Counted from the stretch's first letter, positions 17,943 through 27,791 are shown. The stretch is DNA of 64,000 bases from Sedimenticola thiotaurini (GCA_007713595.1 VMRY01000010.1:106161-170160); one strand, 5' to 3'. Made by a program: numbers and translations. The notes: generated by a model not told the origin, from the letters alone.

Positions 17943-19037
17943 CTACTCGACAAACGCCATGGTCTGGTAACCGTGTTTCTTAACTAGTTCATCGCGCTCG
18001 GCAGACCTGAGATCTTCCCTCACCATCTCAGCAACCAGCTCCTCAAAACTTATGCTCGGCGTCCAGCCAAGCTTCTCCTTTGCCTTTGTCGGATCACCGA
18101 GTAGAGCTTCGACTTCAGTGGGGCGAAAATAGCGGTCATCGACAGCGATGATGACATTGCCTTTTGTATCGTAACCCTTCTCCTTCACACCTTCACCTTC
18201 CCAGCGGATTTGCATCCCAAGTTCCTTGGCCGCAGCATTAACAAAGTCACGAACCGAATACTGGACACCAGTAGCGATAACGAAGTCTTCAGGCTTGTCC
18301 TGCTGGAGCATGAGCCACTGCATTTCGACGTAGTCACGGGCATGCCCCCAGTCGCGCTTGGCTTCCAGGTTGCCCAAATACAGGCAATGCTGCAAGCCTA
18401 TCTTAATTCTGGCAAGAGCTCGTGTGATTTTACGAGTAACGAAAGTTTCGCCACGAATTGGAGACTCATGATTAAAGAGGATGCCATTGCAGGCGTAGAT
18501 GCCGTAGGCTTCACGGTAGTTGATAACGATCCAGTAGCCATAGAGCTTGGCGACAGCGTAGGGGCTACGTGGATAGAAGGGGGTAGTTTCATTCTGAGGA
18601 GTTTCCTGGACAAGACCGTAGAGTTCAGACGTTGATGCCTGGTAGAAGCGAGTTTTCTTTTCGAGGCCGAGGATACGGATGGCTTCGAGAATGCGCAGAA
18701 CACCGAGAGCGTCGGAGTCTGCCGTGTATTCGGGCTCCTCGAAGCTGACGGCAACGTGAGACTGGGCGGCGAGATTGTAAATCTCGTCGGGTTGGACCTG
18801 CTGAATAATGCGGATCAAGCTGGAAGAGTCGGTCATGTCTCCGTGGTGAAGGAAAAACCGAACGCCCTTTTCATGGCGATCCTTGTAGAGATGATCGATG
18901 CGGTCAGTGTTGAAGAGGGAGGTGCGACGTTTGAGACCGTGGACTTCGTATCCTTTTTCGAGTAGGAATTCGGCGAGGTACGCTCCATCCTGCCCAGTGA
19001 TACCGGTGATTAGCGCAACTTTGTTTTTTTCTCTCAT
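17943..19037 (-). CDS. gmd: GDP-mannose 4,6-dehydratase
   Basis: A 364-residue extended [23 protein letters not shown] (8-27) is the NADP-binding loop of Gmd; [17 protein letters not shown], the YxxxK motif [10 protein letters not shown] and the Gmd-type [16 protein letters not shown] follow. It makes GDP-4-keto-6-deoxymannose, the substrate of Fcl encoded just upstream (13 bp gap). Length is within the usual range for this enzyme. Together the pair supplies GDP-L-fucose or, with other reductases, related 6-deoxyhexoses. Confidence 0.93.
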   Translation of the reverse strand: MREKNKVALITGITGQDGAYLAEFLLEKGYEVHGLKRRTSLFNTDRIDHLYKDRHEKGVRFFLHHGDMTDSSSLIRIIQQVQPDEIYNLAAQSHVAVSFEEPEYTADSDALGVLRILEAIRILGLEKKTRFYQASTSELYGLVQETPQNETTPFYPRSPYAVAKLYGYWIVINYREAYGIYACNGILFNHESPIRGETFVTRKITRALARIKIGLQHCLYLGNLEAKRDWGHARDYVEMQWLMLQQDKPEDFVIATGVQYSVRDFVNAAAKELGMQIRWEGEGVKEKGYDTKGNVIIAVDDRYFRPTEVEALLGDPTKAKEKLGWTPSISFEELVAEMVREDLRSAERDELVKKHGYQTMAFVE

Positions 19038-19050
19038 TCTGAAATTTCCT

Positions 19051-20028
19051 TCAGGACTGCGTGATATAGTTTTCCAAGAAATCTCCGTAAGCCATCTCGA
19101 GCCCCTCTTCTAGGCCAATCTCGGCCTGCCAGCCCAAGGTATTAATTAGGGAACTATCCATTAGCTTGCGCGGAGTACCATCTGGCATATTACGGTCAAA
19201 AGCAATCTCTCCCTTATATCCGACCACGTTGCCAATAGCCTCTGCAACTTCTCGAATCGTGATATCGTGCCCACACCCCACATTGATATGACTGAGCATG
19301 GGTTTTGTGTGCTGATCGAATACGGTTTTTTCAATGTTCATGATATATACGCAAGCCATAGCCATGTCATCGACGTAGAGAAACTCCCGCTTCGGCGTAC
19401 CGGAACCCCAGATGGTGACTTTTGAAGCACGGTTGATCTTAGCTTCATGAAATCGGCGAATTAGAGCTGGAATGACATGAGCATTTTCCTGGTGGTAATT
19501 GTCGCCGGGGCCATAGAGGTTGGTCGGCATAACGCTGCGGTAGTCGATACCATAGCTTGCACCATATTGCCGGTTGTAACTTTCACACAACTTGATACCA
19601 GCAATCTTGGCGATAGCATAAGGTTCATTGGTATGTTCGAGTGTACTGGTGAGCAGAGCATCCTCGCGCATAGGCTGTGGGGCCAGTTTTGGATAAAGGC
19701 AACTTGACCCGAGGAATAGCAGCTTTTTTACTCCACAACGGAAAGCCGCATCGATGACATTAGCTTCGATCATCAGGTTTTCGTAAATAAACTCGGCTGG
19801 GTAGATATGGTTGGCGTGAATGCCACCGACTCTGGCTGCAGCAAGATAAACCTGATCAGGCTTTTCAACTTCAAAGAAGGCCCGGACGGCAGCCTGGTCA
19901 GTGAGGTCGAGTTCCGCCTGCGTCCGGGTGATTATATTCTCGTACTGGTGAATCCGTAGAGTACGAACAATAGCCGAACCCACCATACCTAGATGACCAG
20001 CAACGTAGATCTTCCAATCTTTATTCAT
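19051..20028 (-). CDS. fcl: GDP-L-fucose synthase
   Basis: A 325-residue bifunctional epimerase/reductase that turns GDP-4-keto-6-deoxymannose into GDP-L-fucose. [16 protein letters not shown] (9-24), [25 protein letters not shown] and [16 protein letters not shown] with the YxxxK motif are diagnostic. The ATG shares its A with a TAA stop of the preceding reading frame (TAATG), which suggests that a translated sequence once ended or still ends there. The gene is followed by gmd in the same direction. Confidence 0.93.
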   Translation of the reverse strand: MNKDWKIYVAGHLGMVGSAIVRTLRIHQYENIITRTQAELDLTDQAAVRAFFEVEKPDQVYLAAARVGGIHANHIYPAEFIYENLMIEANVIDAAFRCGVKKLLFLGSSCLYPKLAPQPMREDALLTSTLEHTNEPYAIAKIAGIKLCESYNRQYGASYGIDYRSVMPTNLYGPGDNYHQENAHVIPALIRRFHEAKINRASKVTIWGSGTPKREFLYVDDMAMACVYIMNIEKTVFDQHTKPMLSHINVGCGHDITIREVAEAIGNVVGYKGEIAFDRNMPDGTPRKLMDSSLINTLGWQAEIGLEEGLEMAYGDFLENYITQS

Positions 20029-20263
20029 TAGCTACTTCGCCCGTAATTGTATTCAAAATCCCCAACATCATCCTCATCTAAATAGCTATCCATATATTTC
20101 TGCCGCAGAAACTCAGCCGTTACCGATTGTTGGATACGGACACTTCCATCTTTTCAGAGAACGGATAAAAACTCTCTTCCGGAACCGTTCGCAGCATTTT
20201 CCAACCGGCCTTTCTCGACCGAGATCGAGTTAGATCTATCCACAAATTCAGCTGCGGGGCCAC
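20028..20263 (-). pseudogene. Possible broken small gene between rfbC and fcl
   Basis: The 236-bp gap between rfbC and fcl reads, on the minus strand, as coding-like protein in two frames. From a GTG at 20263: APQLNLWIDLTRSR... to SFYPFSEKMEVSVSNNR and a stop. A shift of one base within EVSV continues as VRIQQSVTAEFLRQKYMD...FEYNYGRSS and stops at the TAA that overlaps the fcl ATG. A single indel would join the two parts into one protein of about 78 residues. I do not recognise the product. It could be a degraded gene, a sequencing error, or two small ORFs; the TAATG junction is the main reason to take it seriously. Confidence 0.35.
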
Positions 20264-20265
20264 AA

Positions 20266-20805
20266 TTATAAACTTGCCATATCAAATGACCCTGCTGATG
20301 CATCCTTCTCTGACAGAATCGGAGCACTAACCGGCCAATCAATTGCTATAACTTGATCATTCCAGGCAATTATTCGCTCATGTTCCGGCGAATAGTAATC
20401 CGTCGTCTTATACAACACGTCAGCTTCTTGACTTAACGTTAAGTATCCGTGCGCAAAACCCTGTGGAATCCATAATTGCCTCTTATTAGCAGCGCTAAGG
20501 TGTGCGCCAACCCACTTGCCATACGATGGCGATTCCTTTCTGATATCTACAGCAACATCAAAGATCTCACCATTGACAACTCGAACCAGTTTTCCCTGCG
20601 CCTTGGGCGATAACTGATAATGCAATCCGCGCAATACACCTAGGGTAGACTTGGAATGATTATCCTGTACAAAGGATGCATGTAGCCCGACAGCATCTTC
20701 GAATAGCTTCTGATTAAAGCTTTCATAGAAGAAACCTCGTTTGTCCTCAAAAACATTGGGCTCTATGAGCTTAACATTTGGTATTTGTGTTTCAGTTACT
20801 TTCAT
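20266..20805 (-). CDS. rfbC: dTDP-4-dehydrorhamnose 3,5-epimerase
   Basis: A 179-residue RmlC-type cupin. It converts dTDP-4-keto-6-deoxyglucose to the L-lyxo form in the third step of dTDP-L-rhamnose synthesis. Visible marks: [14 protein letters not shown] near the N-terminus, [20 protein letters not shown] (about 45-64, holding the catalytic His) and [14 protein letters not shown] (about 111-124). The length is normal for the family. It overlaps rfbA by 14 bp and ends the rhamnose block. The C-terminus ([20 protein letters not shown]) is ordinary. Confidence 0.93.
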   Translation of the reverse strand: MKVTETQIPNVKLIEPNVFEDKRGFFYESFNQKLFEDAVGLHASFVQDNHSKSTLGVLRGLHYQLSPKAQGKLVRVVNGEIFDVAVDIRKESPSYGKWVGAHLSAANKRQLWIPQGFAHGYLTLSQEADVLYKTTDYYSPEHERIIAWNDQVIAIDWPVSAPILSEKDASAGSFDMASL

Positions 20806-21682
20806 GAAATGACTCTTTGATTAGCTGAAGAAGGTAAGCTCCATACCCATTCTTTGATACCCGCTCAGCTAACTTTTCAAGCTGTACTTTACTGATCCAT
20901 TGATTTCGATAGGCTATCTCTTCAGGGCAGGCGATCTTCAACCCTTGCCGATGTTCGATCGTTTGAACAAATTGATGCGCTTCGAGCAAGCTCTCATGGG
21001 TTCCGGTATCCAACCAGGCATAACCTCGTCCCATGCGTTCAACTGCAAGCGTTCCGTTGTTCAGATAGATTCGATTCAGATCGGTAATTTCAAGCTCACC
21101 TCGAGCGGAGGGTTTTAATTGCTTCGCGTAGTCGACGGCAAAATGATCATAAAAGTAGAGACCGGTGACTGCATAACTGGACTTGGGTTGCTCCGGCTTC
21201 TCCTCCAGACTAATCGCCTTTCCAGCATTATCAAACTCCACGACACCGTAACGCTCGGGATCACGGACGTGGTATGCAAATACCGTAGCGCCGCCTGATC
21301 TGGCGTTTGCAGACCGCAAATTCTGATTTAGGGAGTGACCATAGAAAATATTATCTCCCAAAACTAGAGCACATGGCGCCCCATCCAGGAACGCTTCACC
21401 TATTATCAGTGCCTGAGCCAGACCGTCAGGTGAGGGTTGTACAGCATACTGAAGACTCAAGCCCCACTGGGAGCCATCGCCCAACAACTCCCTGAACCTT
21501 GGTGTGTCTTCTGGAGTTGATATCACCAAGATTTCCCGAATCCCGGCCAACATCAGTGTTGACAGCGGATAGTAGACCATCGGCTTGTCAAATACGGGCA
21601 AAAGCTGTTTGGATACCACCTGGGTGGCGGGGTAGAGTCGAGTACCCGAACCGCCCGCGAGAATAATGCCTTTACGGGTCAT
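20792..21682 (-). CDS. rfbA: Glucose-1-phosphate thymidylyltransferase
   Basis: A 296-residue Rml[21 protein letters not shown] (5-24) is the nucleotide-binding loop, [20 protein letters not shown] follows directly, and GDNIFYGH and [15 protein letters not shown] are further family marks. It joins dTTP and glucose-1-phosphate, the first step of the dTDP-rhamnose pathway, and is normally feedback-inhibited by dTDP-rhamnose. It overlaps rfbD by 4 bp (ATGA) and rfbC by 14 bp, so the block is translationally coupled. Confidence 0.95.
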   Translation of the reverse strand: MTRKGIILAGGSGTRLYPATQVVSKQLLPVFDKPMVYYPLSTLMLAGIREILVISTPEDTPRFRELLGDGSQWGLSLQYAVQPSPDGLAQALIIGEAFLDGAPCALVLGDNIFYGHSLNQNLRSANARSGGATVFAYHVRDPERYGVVEFDNAGKAISLEEKPEQPKSSYAVTGLYFYDHFAVDYAKQLKPSARGELEITDLNRIYLNNGTLAVERMGRGYAWLDTGTHESLLEAHQFVQTIEHRQGLKIACPEEIAYRNQWISKVQLEKLAERVSKNGYGAYLLQLIKESFHESN

Positions 21683-22581
21683 TGTCGTGCTTCCTCTCTG
21701 ACCAAATAATCAATAAAGCAATCGACCTCCGACTGCCAATCCGGCAAGGTGATGTCAAGAGTTTGGGTGAGAAGGGATGTATCCAATCTCGAGTTCATTG
21801 GTCGTTTTGCAGGAGTTGGGTAGTCTTTTGTTTTAATAGGTCGTATCTGCTCGGGTTTCAGGTCAAGCAGCATTCCTGACTGACGCGCCCGGCTTACCAC
21901 CCTCCGCGCCAGCTCATGCCAGGTCGTATCACCTGACGGCGCAAGATTGAAGATGCCCGCCCCCATTGTGCCGCCAAGGATTGCGGGAATGGCTTGGGCG
22001 GTGATCTCCGCAATCTGTACCGCTGAGGTGGGAGCGCCTCGCTGGTCAGCTACAACATCCAGCATCTCCCGCTCCCTGGCAAGGCGTAGAATGGTTTTGA
22101 TAAAGTTGCTTCCGTGCGCACCATAGACCCAACTGGTGCGGAAGATGAGGTATTTGCATCCACTTCGTCTTATCGACCCTTCGCCTTGCAGTTTGCTCTT
22201 GCCGTATATGCCGAGCGGATTTGGCTGGTCCGTTTCGATATAGGGTTGGTCCTTAGTTCCATCAAATACATAGTCGGTGGAGTAATGAACCAGCCAAGCG
22301 TCGAGGCATTTAGCTTCCTCTGCCATCAGCGAGACTGCTTCAGCATTGATGCTATTTGCCTTATCCGGTTCCGTTTCAGCCCGGTCCACAGCAGTATAGG
22401 CTGCGGCATTTACGATGATGTCCGGGCAATAGCTCCGGATAACCGCTTTCATACTCTCCTGGTCTTCGAGATTCGCCTCTTCTCTGCCACAGGGCTTGAG
22501 TTGTCCTAATTGCGGTAAAGTACGTATAAGCTCCGTACCAACTTGGCCGGTTTTGCCAAACAGGAGAATCTTTACGGGCAT
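21679..22581 (-). CDS. rfbD: dTDP-4-dehydrorhamnose reductase
   Basis: A 300-residue RmlD, last enzyme of dTDP-L-rhamnose synthesis. [19 protein letters not shown] (4-22) is the NAD(P)H loop; [32 protein letters not shown] and YGKSKLQGE (YxxxK) are in the usual positions. The gene overlaps rfbB by 10 bp at its start and rfbA by 4 bp at its end. The order rfbB-rfbD-rfbA-rfbC equals that of many enteric O-antigen clusters. Confidence 0.94.
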   Translation of the reverse strand: MPVKILLFGKTGQVGTELIRTLPQLGQLKPCGREEANLEDQESMKAVIRSYCPDIIVNAAAYTAVDRAETEPDKANSINAEAVSLMAEEAKCLDAWLVHYSTDYVFDGTKDQPYIETDQPNPLGIYGKSKLQGEGSIRRSGCKYLIFRTSWVYGAHGSNFIKTILRLAREREMLDVVADQRGAPTSAVQIAEITAQAIPAILGGTMGAGIFNLAPSGDTTWHELARRVVSRARQSGMLLDLKPEQIRPIKTKDYPTPAKRPMNSRLDTSLLTQTLDITLPDWQSEVDCFIDYLVREEARQ

Positions 22582-23639
22582 TCAATAATTCCCAGTCGTT
22601 GTCGCTGATAGCTGCCGTCCTGGACGTGTTGGCACCAAAAGGAATTGTCCAGATACCACTGCACGGTTTTTCTGAGACCACTCTCAAAGGTCTCCTCGGG
22701 CACCCAACCGAGTTCTGCCTGGATCCTAGAAGCATCAATAGCGTAACGCTGGTCATGACCGGGGCGATCAGCCACAAAGGTGATCAGATCCTGGTATGAA
22801 GCGATGCCGTCAGGATGGCAAGGACGGAGTTCGTCTAGTATATCGCAAACTGAGCGGATCACCTCGAGGTTGGTCTTCTCGTTGTGGCCACCGATATTGT
22901 AGGTTCCGCCGACCCTTCCCTCGATGACGACCCGACAGAGGGCCCGGGCATGATCCTCGACATGGAGCCAGTCGCGAATTTGCTGACCATTTCCATAAAC
23001 CGGAAGGGGCTTGCCGTCCAGGGCATTAAGGACCATCAACGGAATGAGTTTTTCCGGGAATTGGTAGGGACCGTAGTTATTGGAACAGTTTGTTACCAGA
23101 ACGGGGAAGCCATAGGTACGATGCCAGGCACGCACAAGATGGTCGGAACTGGCCTTGGACGCGGAGTACGGCGAGCTTGGATCGTAAGGAGTCTCCTCGG
23201 TGAAGAGTCCATCTGCGCCAAGGCTGCCGTAGACCTCGTCGGTGGAAATGTGGTGAAAACGGAAGTTGGCTTTCCTGCCGGCTGGCAAATTGTTCCAGTA
23301 GGCGCGCGCCACCTCCAATAGCACCGAGGTGCCTACTATATTGGTCTGGATGAACTCAGCCGGCCCCTCAATGGAACGATCAACATGGGATTCCGCCGCG
23401 AGATGCATCACCACATCGGGCTGGAACTCAGCAAACAGACCGGAAACCTTATCCCTGTCACAGATATCGCCATGTACGAAATGGTAACGCGGGTTGCCTG
23501 AAACCAATGCCAGCGATTCGAGATTCCCGGCATAGGTCAGTTTGTCGAGATTGAGTATCTGACTATCAGTCTCAACAAGCATGTGGCGAATAACGGCAGA
23601 ACCAATAAATCCTGCACCGCCAGTTATTAGTAATTTCAT
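22572..23639 (-). CDS. rfbB: dTDP-glucose 4,6-dehydratase
   Basis: A 355-residue extended SDR, the second step of dTDP-rhamnose synthesis. [18 protein letters not shown] (3-20) binds [26 protein letters not shown] (catalytic T-D-E) and [20 protein letters not shown] (YxxxK) are diagnostic for RmlB. It is the first long gene of the minus-strand operon, 31 bp after the small ORF at 23671 and about 270 bp after the ops element, so it should be the first RfaH-dependent enzyme gene. The ATG at 23639 is the family-typical start. Confidence 0.95.
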   Translation of the reverse strand: MKLLITGGAGFIGSAVIRHMLVETDSQILNLDKLTYAGNLESLALVSGNPRYHFVHGDICDRDKVSGLFAEFQPDVVMHLAAESHVDRSIEGPAEFIQTNIVGTSVLLEVARAYWNNLPAGRKANFRFHHISTDEVYGSLGADGLFTEETPYDPSSPYSASKASSDHLVRAWHRTYGFPVLVTNCSNNYGPYQFPEKLIPLMVLNALDGKPLPVYGNGQQIRDWLHVEDHARALCRVVIEGRVGGTYNIGGHNEKTNLEVIRSVCDILDELRPCHPDGIASYQDLITFVADRPGHDQRYAIDASRIQAELGWVPEETFESGLRKTVQWYLDNSFWCQHVQDGSYQRQRLGIIECP

Positions 23640-23670
23640 GGGTTAATGGATGATTGAGTATTAGAGCTGC

Positions 23671-23832
23671 TTATTCCCATTCGGATACACTAGTTCCGGA
23701 AACGGCTTCTTGATCCGGTGCCGGCTCAAGACTCGATGTTCGCTTAATAACATTGCTGAATAGATCGAAAGGTATAACCTTAAGGGCATCGCTTACATTT
23801 AAATCGAAAGCCGTTGCCGCTACTGAGATCAC
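23671..23832 (-). CDS. Small leader ORF between ops and rfbB, unknown function
   Basis: A 53-codon minus-strand reading frame, too short for the ORF track, runs from a GTG at 23832 to TAA at 23671-23673. It reads VISVAATAFDLNVSDALKVI... and ends SVSEWE. Composition looks protein-like, with no rare-residue clusters. A weak AGG lies 7 nt before the GTG. It sits just after the ops element, where RfaH is known to recruit the ribosome, and ends 31 bp before rfbB. It could be a leader peptide or the remnant of a longer gene; I do not recognise it. Confidence 0.4.
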   Translation of the reverse strand: MISVAATAFDLNVSDALKVIPFDLFSNVIKRTSSLEPAPDQEAVSGTSVSEWE

Positions 23833-23905
23833 CAGGGAACCTGGGATTTCAAGCGTTTTCTATATCCGAAAACTGTTGACTTCATGTTTTTTTGATCACT
23901 TCAGC

Positions 23906-23917
23906 CACGCTACCGCC
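23906..23917 (-). promoter_or_regulatory. ops element (RfaH recruitment site)
   Basis: The minus strand reads GGCGGTAGCGTG, identical to the 12-nt ops consensus known from E. coli rfb/rfa/tra operons. ops makes RNA polymerase pause and exposes a DNA hairpin that recruits RfaH. It is oriented correctly for the rfb operon, about 270 nt before the rfbB ATG. A short inverted repeat lies 4 bp upstream, as is common in JUMPstart leaders. The rfaH gene itself starts 420 bp away on the other strand. Confidence 0.9.
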
Positions 23918-24338
23918 ATGACTTGCTGGTTTTGCAAGCCTGACTGAAAATGCGTTGAAGACTTTTGATCCAGCAGGTTAGGACACTAATCGAACACGAA
24001 TAATTCAGAGGCAGGCATGGTAGCATCAAGCGGTATTGATTTACAATTTCAAGCCATTAATCAGGCAGCAAACTCTGATTACGAAGCACTACCCGTTTCT
24101 GGTAACAAGCGACACGGTTAGACCCGTGACAAAGTATCGGTCTGTGAAAATAGCCGATCAGAGGGCTGCGCCCCCCCCCACAGAGAGCCTTGTAGACGAT
24201 TATGTTATTCAAATCGCATTTCATAAAAGGATCACAAAAAAACAACTCTTTCCACTACACAAGGGGTTGAACATTATTGATTTTCCAATCAATATGCACA
24301 ACCTGGCATGAAACCTCCGTCTCAGAAAAGGAATCCAA

Positions 24339-24833
24339 ATGAGCCATCAAGCAGCCTGGCATCTAATACACACAAAACCCCGCCAGGAAAGAACAGCTCG
24401 AGAACAACTGGAGAGGCAAGGCTACTACACATACCTTCCTGAAATTAGGCAATCAAATCATAGCGGAACGACTACAGCCCCTTTATTCCCCCGCTATCTG
24501 TTTATCCGCCTGACCGCAGGGCAAGATGACTGGACTCCAATTAGATCAACCCGAGGTGTGAGTTCACTAGTTCGTGTCGGCATAAAACCCGCCATCATTT
24601 CCGACCCGTTAATTGCAGCTATCCGGCAGAGAGCAGGTGCGGATGGCCTACACAGGCTGCCGGCCAAAAACTTTGCTAAAGGGGACTTCGTAAGGCTTGT
24701 AAACGGTCCATTGGCTGACTATGAGGCGATCTTCAGCGAGCAGCGTGCCGAAAACCGGGCAATTATCCTGCTCAACCTGATCGGCAAACAGAACCGAATC
24801 GAGGTGCCGCTAGAGAACATAGCCAGATTGTAG
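24339..24833 (+). CDS. rfaH: Transcription antitermination/translation factor RfaH
   Basis: A 164-residue NusG paralogue. The NGN domain (about 1-100) begins AAWHLIHTKPRQERTAREQL and holds the conserved LFPRYLFIRL (49-58) and the RSTRGVSSLVRVG segment. The C-terminal KOW-type domain (DFVRLVNGPLADYEAIF, about 119-135) refolds in RfaH to bind ribosomal protein S10. Length (162 in E. coli) and the shorter N-terminus separate it from NusG. RBS AAAGGA is 6 nt before the ATG. RfaH suppresses Rho-dependent polarity in long operons carrying ops; the exact element lies next door in the rfb leader. Confidence 0.9.
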   Translation: MSHQAAWHLIHTKPRQERTAREQLERQGYYTYLPEIRQSNHSGTTTAPLFPRYLFIRLTAGQDDWTPIRSTRGVSSLVRVGIKPAIISDPLIAAIRQRAGADGLHRLPAKNFAKGDFVRLVNGPLADYEAIFSEQRAENRAIILLNLIGKQNRIEVPLENIARL

Positions 24834-25125
24834 CCTTGCCGCTCATAGGGTCACTACAAACTGCCCGTTTTTTCAATTCGCTGCTGAAGTCGCTCCTGCG
24901 GATTTGAATACTCGCAAAACAAACCAGCAATTCTTTGCCACACCTATGATTGCTATCGCGAAACGCAAACCCAAAACATCTCAGTAATCCTGCCCCAAAT
25001 ACCCGCCCTTTCTGAAAAATCGGTGCATACCAGATGGCTTTTCGGTTATCATGCGCCCAGCATTGCTTCCAATACCTCTTTTTAAACAGCCACTTAAATA
25101 CCGCATCAGGGCAAAACACTAGCCG

Positions 25126-26859
25126 ATGACATCCCTCTCCCAGTACAAAAGACTCCTGCAGTATGTCCGCCCCCATTGGCGAATATTTCTTGTATCCATA
25201 CTTGGGACCATTGTGCTTGCTGCTACCCAACCGGCCATGCCCTACCTGATGAAGCCACTGCTAGATGGCAGCTTTGTCGACAAAGATCCGCAGATGATCT
25301 TGCTGGTACCTCTGCTGCTGATCGGCCTCGCGCTGATCCAGGGCCTGGCCACTGTTATCAGTTCAGTTGCCATGGAGTCAGTCGCCACCCGGGTAGTGTT
25401 CAATCTGCGTGAGTTGATGCTGCAGAAGCTCCTGGTTCTGCCAACCCGATTTTATGACAACAACTCGGCCGGGGTTGTGCTTTCAAAGATCACATTTAAT
25501 GTAGAGCAACTGACCAGTTCTGCCTCCTATGTCATCATTACCCTGATCCGGGACTCACTCTCCATTCTTGGCCTGTTGGGACTCATGCTCTATCTCAACT
25601 GGAAGCTGACGCTGATCGCCTTCGCCCTGATCCCTGCCGTCGCCTTCTTTGTCCGCATTGTCAGCAAACGCTTACGCACCATTAACCGCGCCCTGCAACA
25701 TCGCATGGGAGAGATGACCCATATTCTTGAAGAGATAATCACCGGCAACAAAGTAATCAAGCTCTTTGGCGGGCAGAAACAGGAAGCAAAGCGATTCTTC
25801 GGCTCCGCGAACAAAGTTCGTCAGTTCAAGATGAAGGCCGTGCTCGCACACAATAGCAGTGTCCAGGTGAACCAGATAATAGCGGTCTGCGGCCTCGCGC
25901 TAATGGCTTACCTTTCAGCCAAGGAATCAGCGGTAGGAAGTTTTACTGTCGGTGAATTTGTCGCCTTCTTTGGCGCCATGGCGATGATCCTGTCACCACT
26001 CAAAAAACTCACCAGTATCAACAATGAGCTGCAACGAGGGCTTGCTGCAGCAGAAAGTGTGTTCGAGTTGCTTGACCAGCAACCAGAACCGGACACCGGC
26101 ACATGTGAGCTGTCCGAACCCAGTGGTTTACTGGAGTGGCGGGATCTGGAGTTCAGTTACAGCGATGAGCCAAATCCCACACTGGCTGATATTCAGCTAA
26201 CCATAGAACCGGGAGAGAATATCGCCCTGGTTGGACCATCCGGGAGCGGCAAAACCAGCCTTGCCAGCCTGATTCCTCTATTTTATCGGCCAAGCCGTGG
26301 AACGATACGCATTGACCAGATTGATACCTGTGATCTGCCACTCGCAACCCTACGCGCCAATGTCTCCCTGGTCTCACAGGATGTCTTCCTGTTCAACGAC
26401 AGTATCAGAGCAAATATCGCCTACGGCATTAAAAGTAACGCCTCAGATGACCAGATCATTGAGGCCGCACGCGCTGCAAACGCGCTGGAATTCATTGAGC
26501 AGATGCCGGAAGGATTCAACACGACCATCGGTGATAACGGCGTCAGACTTTCGGGGGGGCAGCGTCAACGGCTTGCCATAGCCCGCGCCCTACTCAAGGA
26601 CGCCCCTATCCTGATCCTTGATGAGGCAACCTCCGCCCTGGATACAGAATCCGAGCAACTCATTCAGGAGGCAATGGATCGACTGCGCTCAGGCAGGACA
26701 ACACTGACCATCGCGCACCGCCTCTCGACCATTGAAAATGCGGATCGCATTGTCGTATTGAAGGACGGTCGCATCATCGAGATAGGCTCACATGCCGAGC
26801 TTCTGGCGCACGACGGACTGTATAAAAAGCTGCACACCATACAGTTCTCTACCGGATAA
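25126..26859 (+). CDS. msbA: Lipid A export ATP-binding/permease protein
   Basis: A 577-residue homodimeric ABC exporter that flips lipid A-core across the inner membrane. The membrane part (about 20-310) starts with RPHWRIFLVSILGTIVLAATQPAMPYLMKPLLD, close to MsbA. The ATPase part has Walker A GPSGSGKT (370-377), QDVFLFNDSIRANIAYG (Q-loop), LSGGQRQRLAIARALL and Walker B ILILDEATSALD. It heads the plus-strand lipid A/heptose operon, with lpxL 8 bp downstream, supporting MsbA over other exporters. A 292-bp gap to rfaH upstream contains nothing I can call, so its promoter is probably there. Confidence 0.92.
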   Translation: MTSLSQYKRLLQYVRPHWRIFLVSILGTIVLAATQPAMPYLMKPLLDGSFVDKDPQMILLVPLLLIGLALIQGLATVISSVAMESVATRVVFNLRELMLQKLLVLPTRFYDNNSAGVVLSKITFNVEQLTSSASYVIITLIRDSLSILGLLGLMLYLNWKLTLIAFALIPAVAFFVRIVSKRLRTINRALQHRMGEMTHILEEIITGNKVIKLFGGQKQEAKRFFGSANKVRQFKMKAVLAHNSSVQVNQIIAVCGLALMAYLSAKESAVGSFTVGEFVAFFGAMAMILSPLKKLTSINNELQRGLAAAESVFELLDQQPEPDTGTCELSEPSGLLEWRDLEFSYSDEPNPTLADIQLTIEPGENIALVGPSGSGKTSLASLIPLFYRPSRGTIRIDQIDTCDLPLATLRANVSLVSQDVFLFNDSIRANIAYGIKSNASDDQIIEAARAANALEFIEQMPEGFNTTIGDNGVRLSGGQRQRLAIARALLKDAPILILDEATSALDTESEQLIQEAMDRLRSGRTTLTIAHRLSTIENADRIVVLKDGRIIEIGSHAELLAHDGLYKKLHTIQFSTG

Positions 26860-26867
26860 TACCCGCC

Positions 26868-27791
26868 ATGCAAGTGACACCGGAATCACCCTTTCCCTGG
26901 CTACAGTTTATTCATCCCCGTTACTGGCCAACTTGGCTAGGCTTGGGTCTGTTGCGCTTGCTGGGCCTGCTCCCGCACCCCATGCAATTGAGACTGGGGC
27001 GCCTTTTAGGCAGGCTGGCCCGCCGAGTACTGAAAAGTCGTGTGCATATTGCACGTACCAATATCCGTCTCTGCTTCCCCAAATACTCAGCTGTTGATCA
27101 GGAGAAACTACTGCACGCCCATTTTGAGGCCATCGGCATGGGTATCTTTGAAACCGCGCTCACCTGGTGGGGCACAACACCTCAACTTAGCAAGCGGGTG
27201 CACATTGAGGGGCTGGAACATATTTATAAGGCAAAAGAGGATGGAAAAGGCATTGTCCTCGTAACAGGGCACTTCAGTACCATGGAACTTGCCGGCCATA
27301 TACTGAGCACCCACAGCGCAATGGCCGCCATGTACCGCCCCATGAAAAACAAACTCATGGACAGGCTGGTACTTCGGGCGCGTAATCGCACCCTTACCGC
27401 CGCATTTACTCGGGACGATACCCGGGCAATGATCAAACATCTTCGAAAGGGCGAGGCCATCTTCTATGCCTATGATCAAAACTATGGCCTGGATCACGCG
27501 ATATTTACCCCGTTTTTCGGCATTCCCGCCGCAACCATCACAACCACATCGCGCTTTGCCAAACTTGGCAAGGCAGTCGTGATGCCCTACTTCCCCAAGC
27601 GGACGGCTGATGGTGATTATATTATCCATGTTCATCCTCCACTGAGTAACTTCCCATCAGGGGATGACGAAAAGGACACCCAGCAGATTAACAGACTCCT
27701 CGAGCAGGCCATTCTAGAGGCGCCTGAACAATATTTTTGGCTTCATCGACGCTTCAAGACCCGTCCCGAAGGGGCTCCTACGGTCTATTGA
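26868..27791 (+). CDS. Lipid A acyltransferase, LpxL/HtrB family
   Basis: A 307-residue member of the lysophospholipid acyltransferase superfamily. The catalytic HX4E motif is GHFSTMEL (His135, Glu140), followed by MYRPMKNKLMD and FYAYDQNYG, as in LpxL/LpxM/LpxP. A hydrophobic segment near residues 23-37 serves as membrane anchor. The family transfers a fatty acid from acyl-ACP to KDO2-lipid IVA. I cannot separate LpxL from LpxM by sequence alone; the FxxDQNYG form is shared. It follows msbA by 8 bp and precedes hldE, a setting that fits a late lipid A acyltransferase. Confidence 0.85.
   Translation: MQVTPESPFPWLQFIHPRYWPTWLGLGLLRLLGLLPHPMQLRLGRLLGRLARRVLKSRVHIARTNIRLCFPKYSAVDQEKLLHAHFEAIGMGIFETALTWWGTTPQLSKRVHIEGLEHIYKAKEDGKGIVLVTGHFSTMELAGHILSTHSAMAAMYRPMKNKLMDRLVLRARNRTLTAAFTRDDTRAMIKHLRKGEAIFYAYDQNYGLDHAIFTPFFGIPAATITTTSRFAKLGKAVVMPYFPKRTADGDYIIHVHPPLSNFPSGDDEKDTQQINRLLEQAILEAPEQYFWLHRRFKTRPEGAPTVY

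Larger units (their letters stand above)
23640..24338. other. Divergent regulatory region between rfb operon and rfaH
   Basis: This 699-bp stretch is the longest gap in the window. It separates the minus-strand polysaccharide operon from the plus-strand rfaH gene. From left to right it holds a probable small minus-strand ORF (23671-23832), the ops element (23906-23917), a short hairpin (23922-23938, CTTGC/GCAAG) directly upstream of ops in the direction of transcription, and a run of nine C residues (24171-24179). Promoters for both directions must lie between about 23940 and 24320. I found no -35/-10 pair good enough to report. ORFs listed here on the plus strand (23753-23947, 24036-24311) have no support. 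Confidence 0.7.

Noticed and set aside
24016-24030. Second ops-like site (GGTAGC) on the plus strand before rfaH
   Set aside because: Only the core GGTAGC fits; the flanking bases (CAT before, ATC after) do not match the GGC...GTG of the ops consensus.
23940-24060. Promoter for the rfb operon (TTGAAA or TTGATG with a weak -10)
   Set aside because: Candidate -10 boxes match the consensus poorly, so I do not report a position.
24772-25230. 152-residue minus-strand ORF across the rfaH-msbA gap
   Set aside because: It overlaps the ends of two sure genes on the other strand, and no motif or ribosome-binding site supports it.
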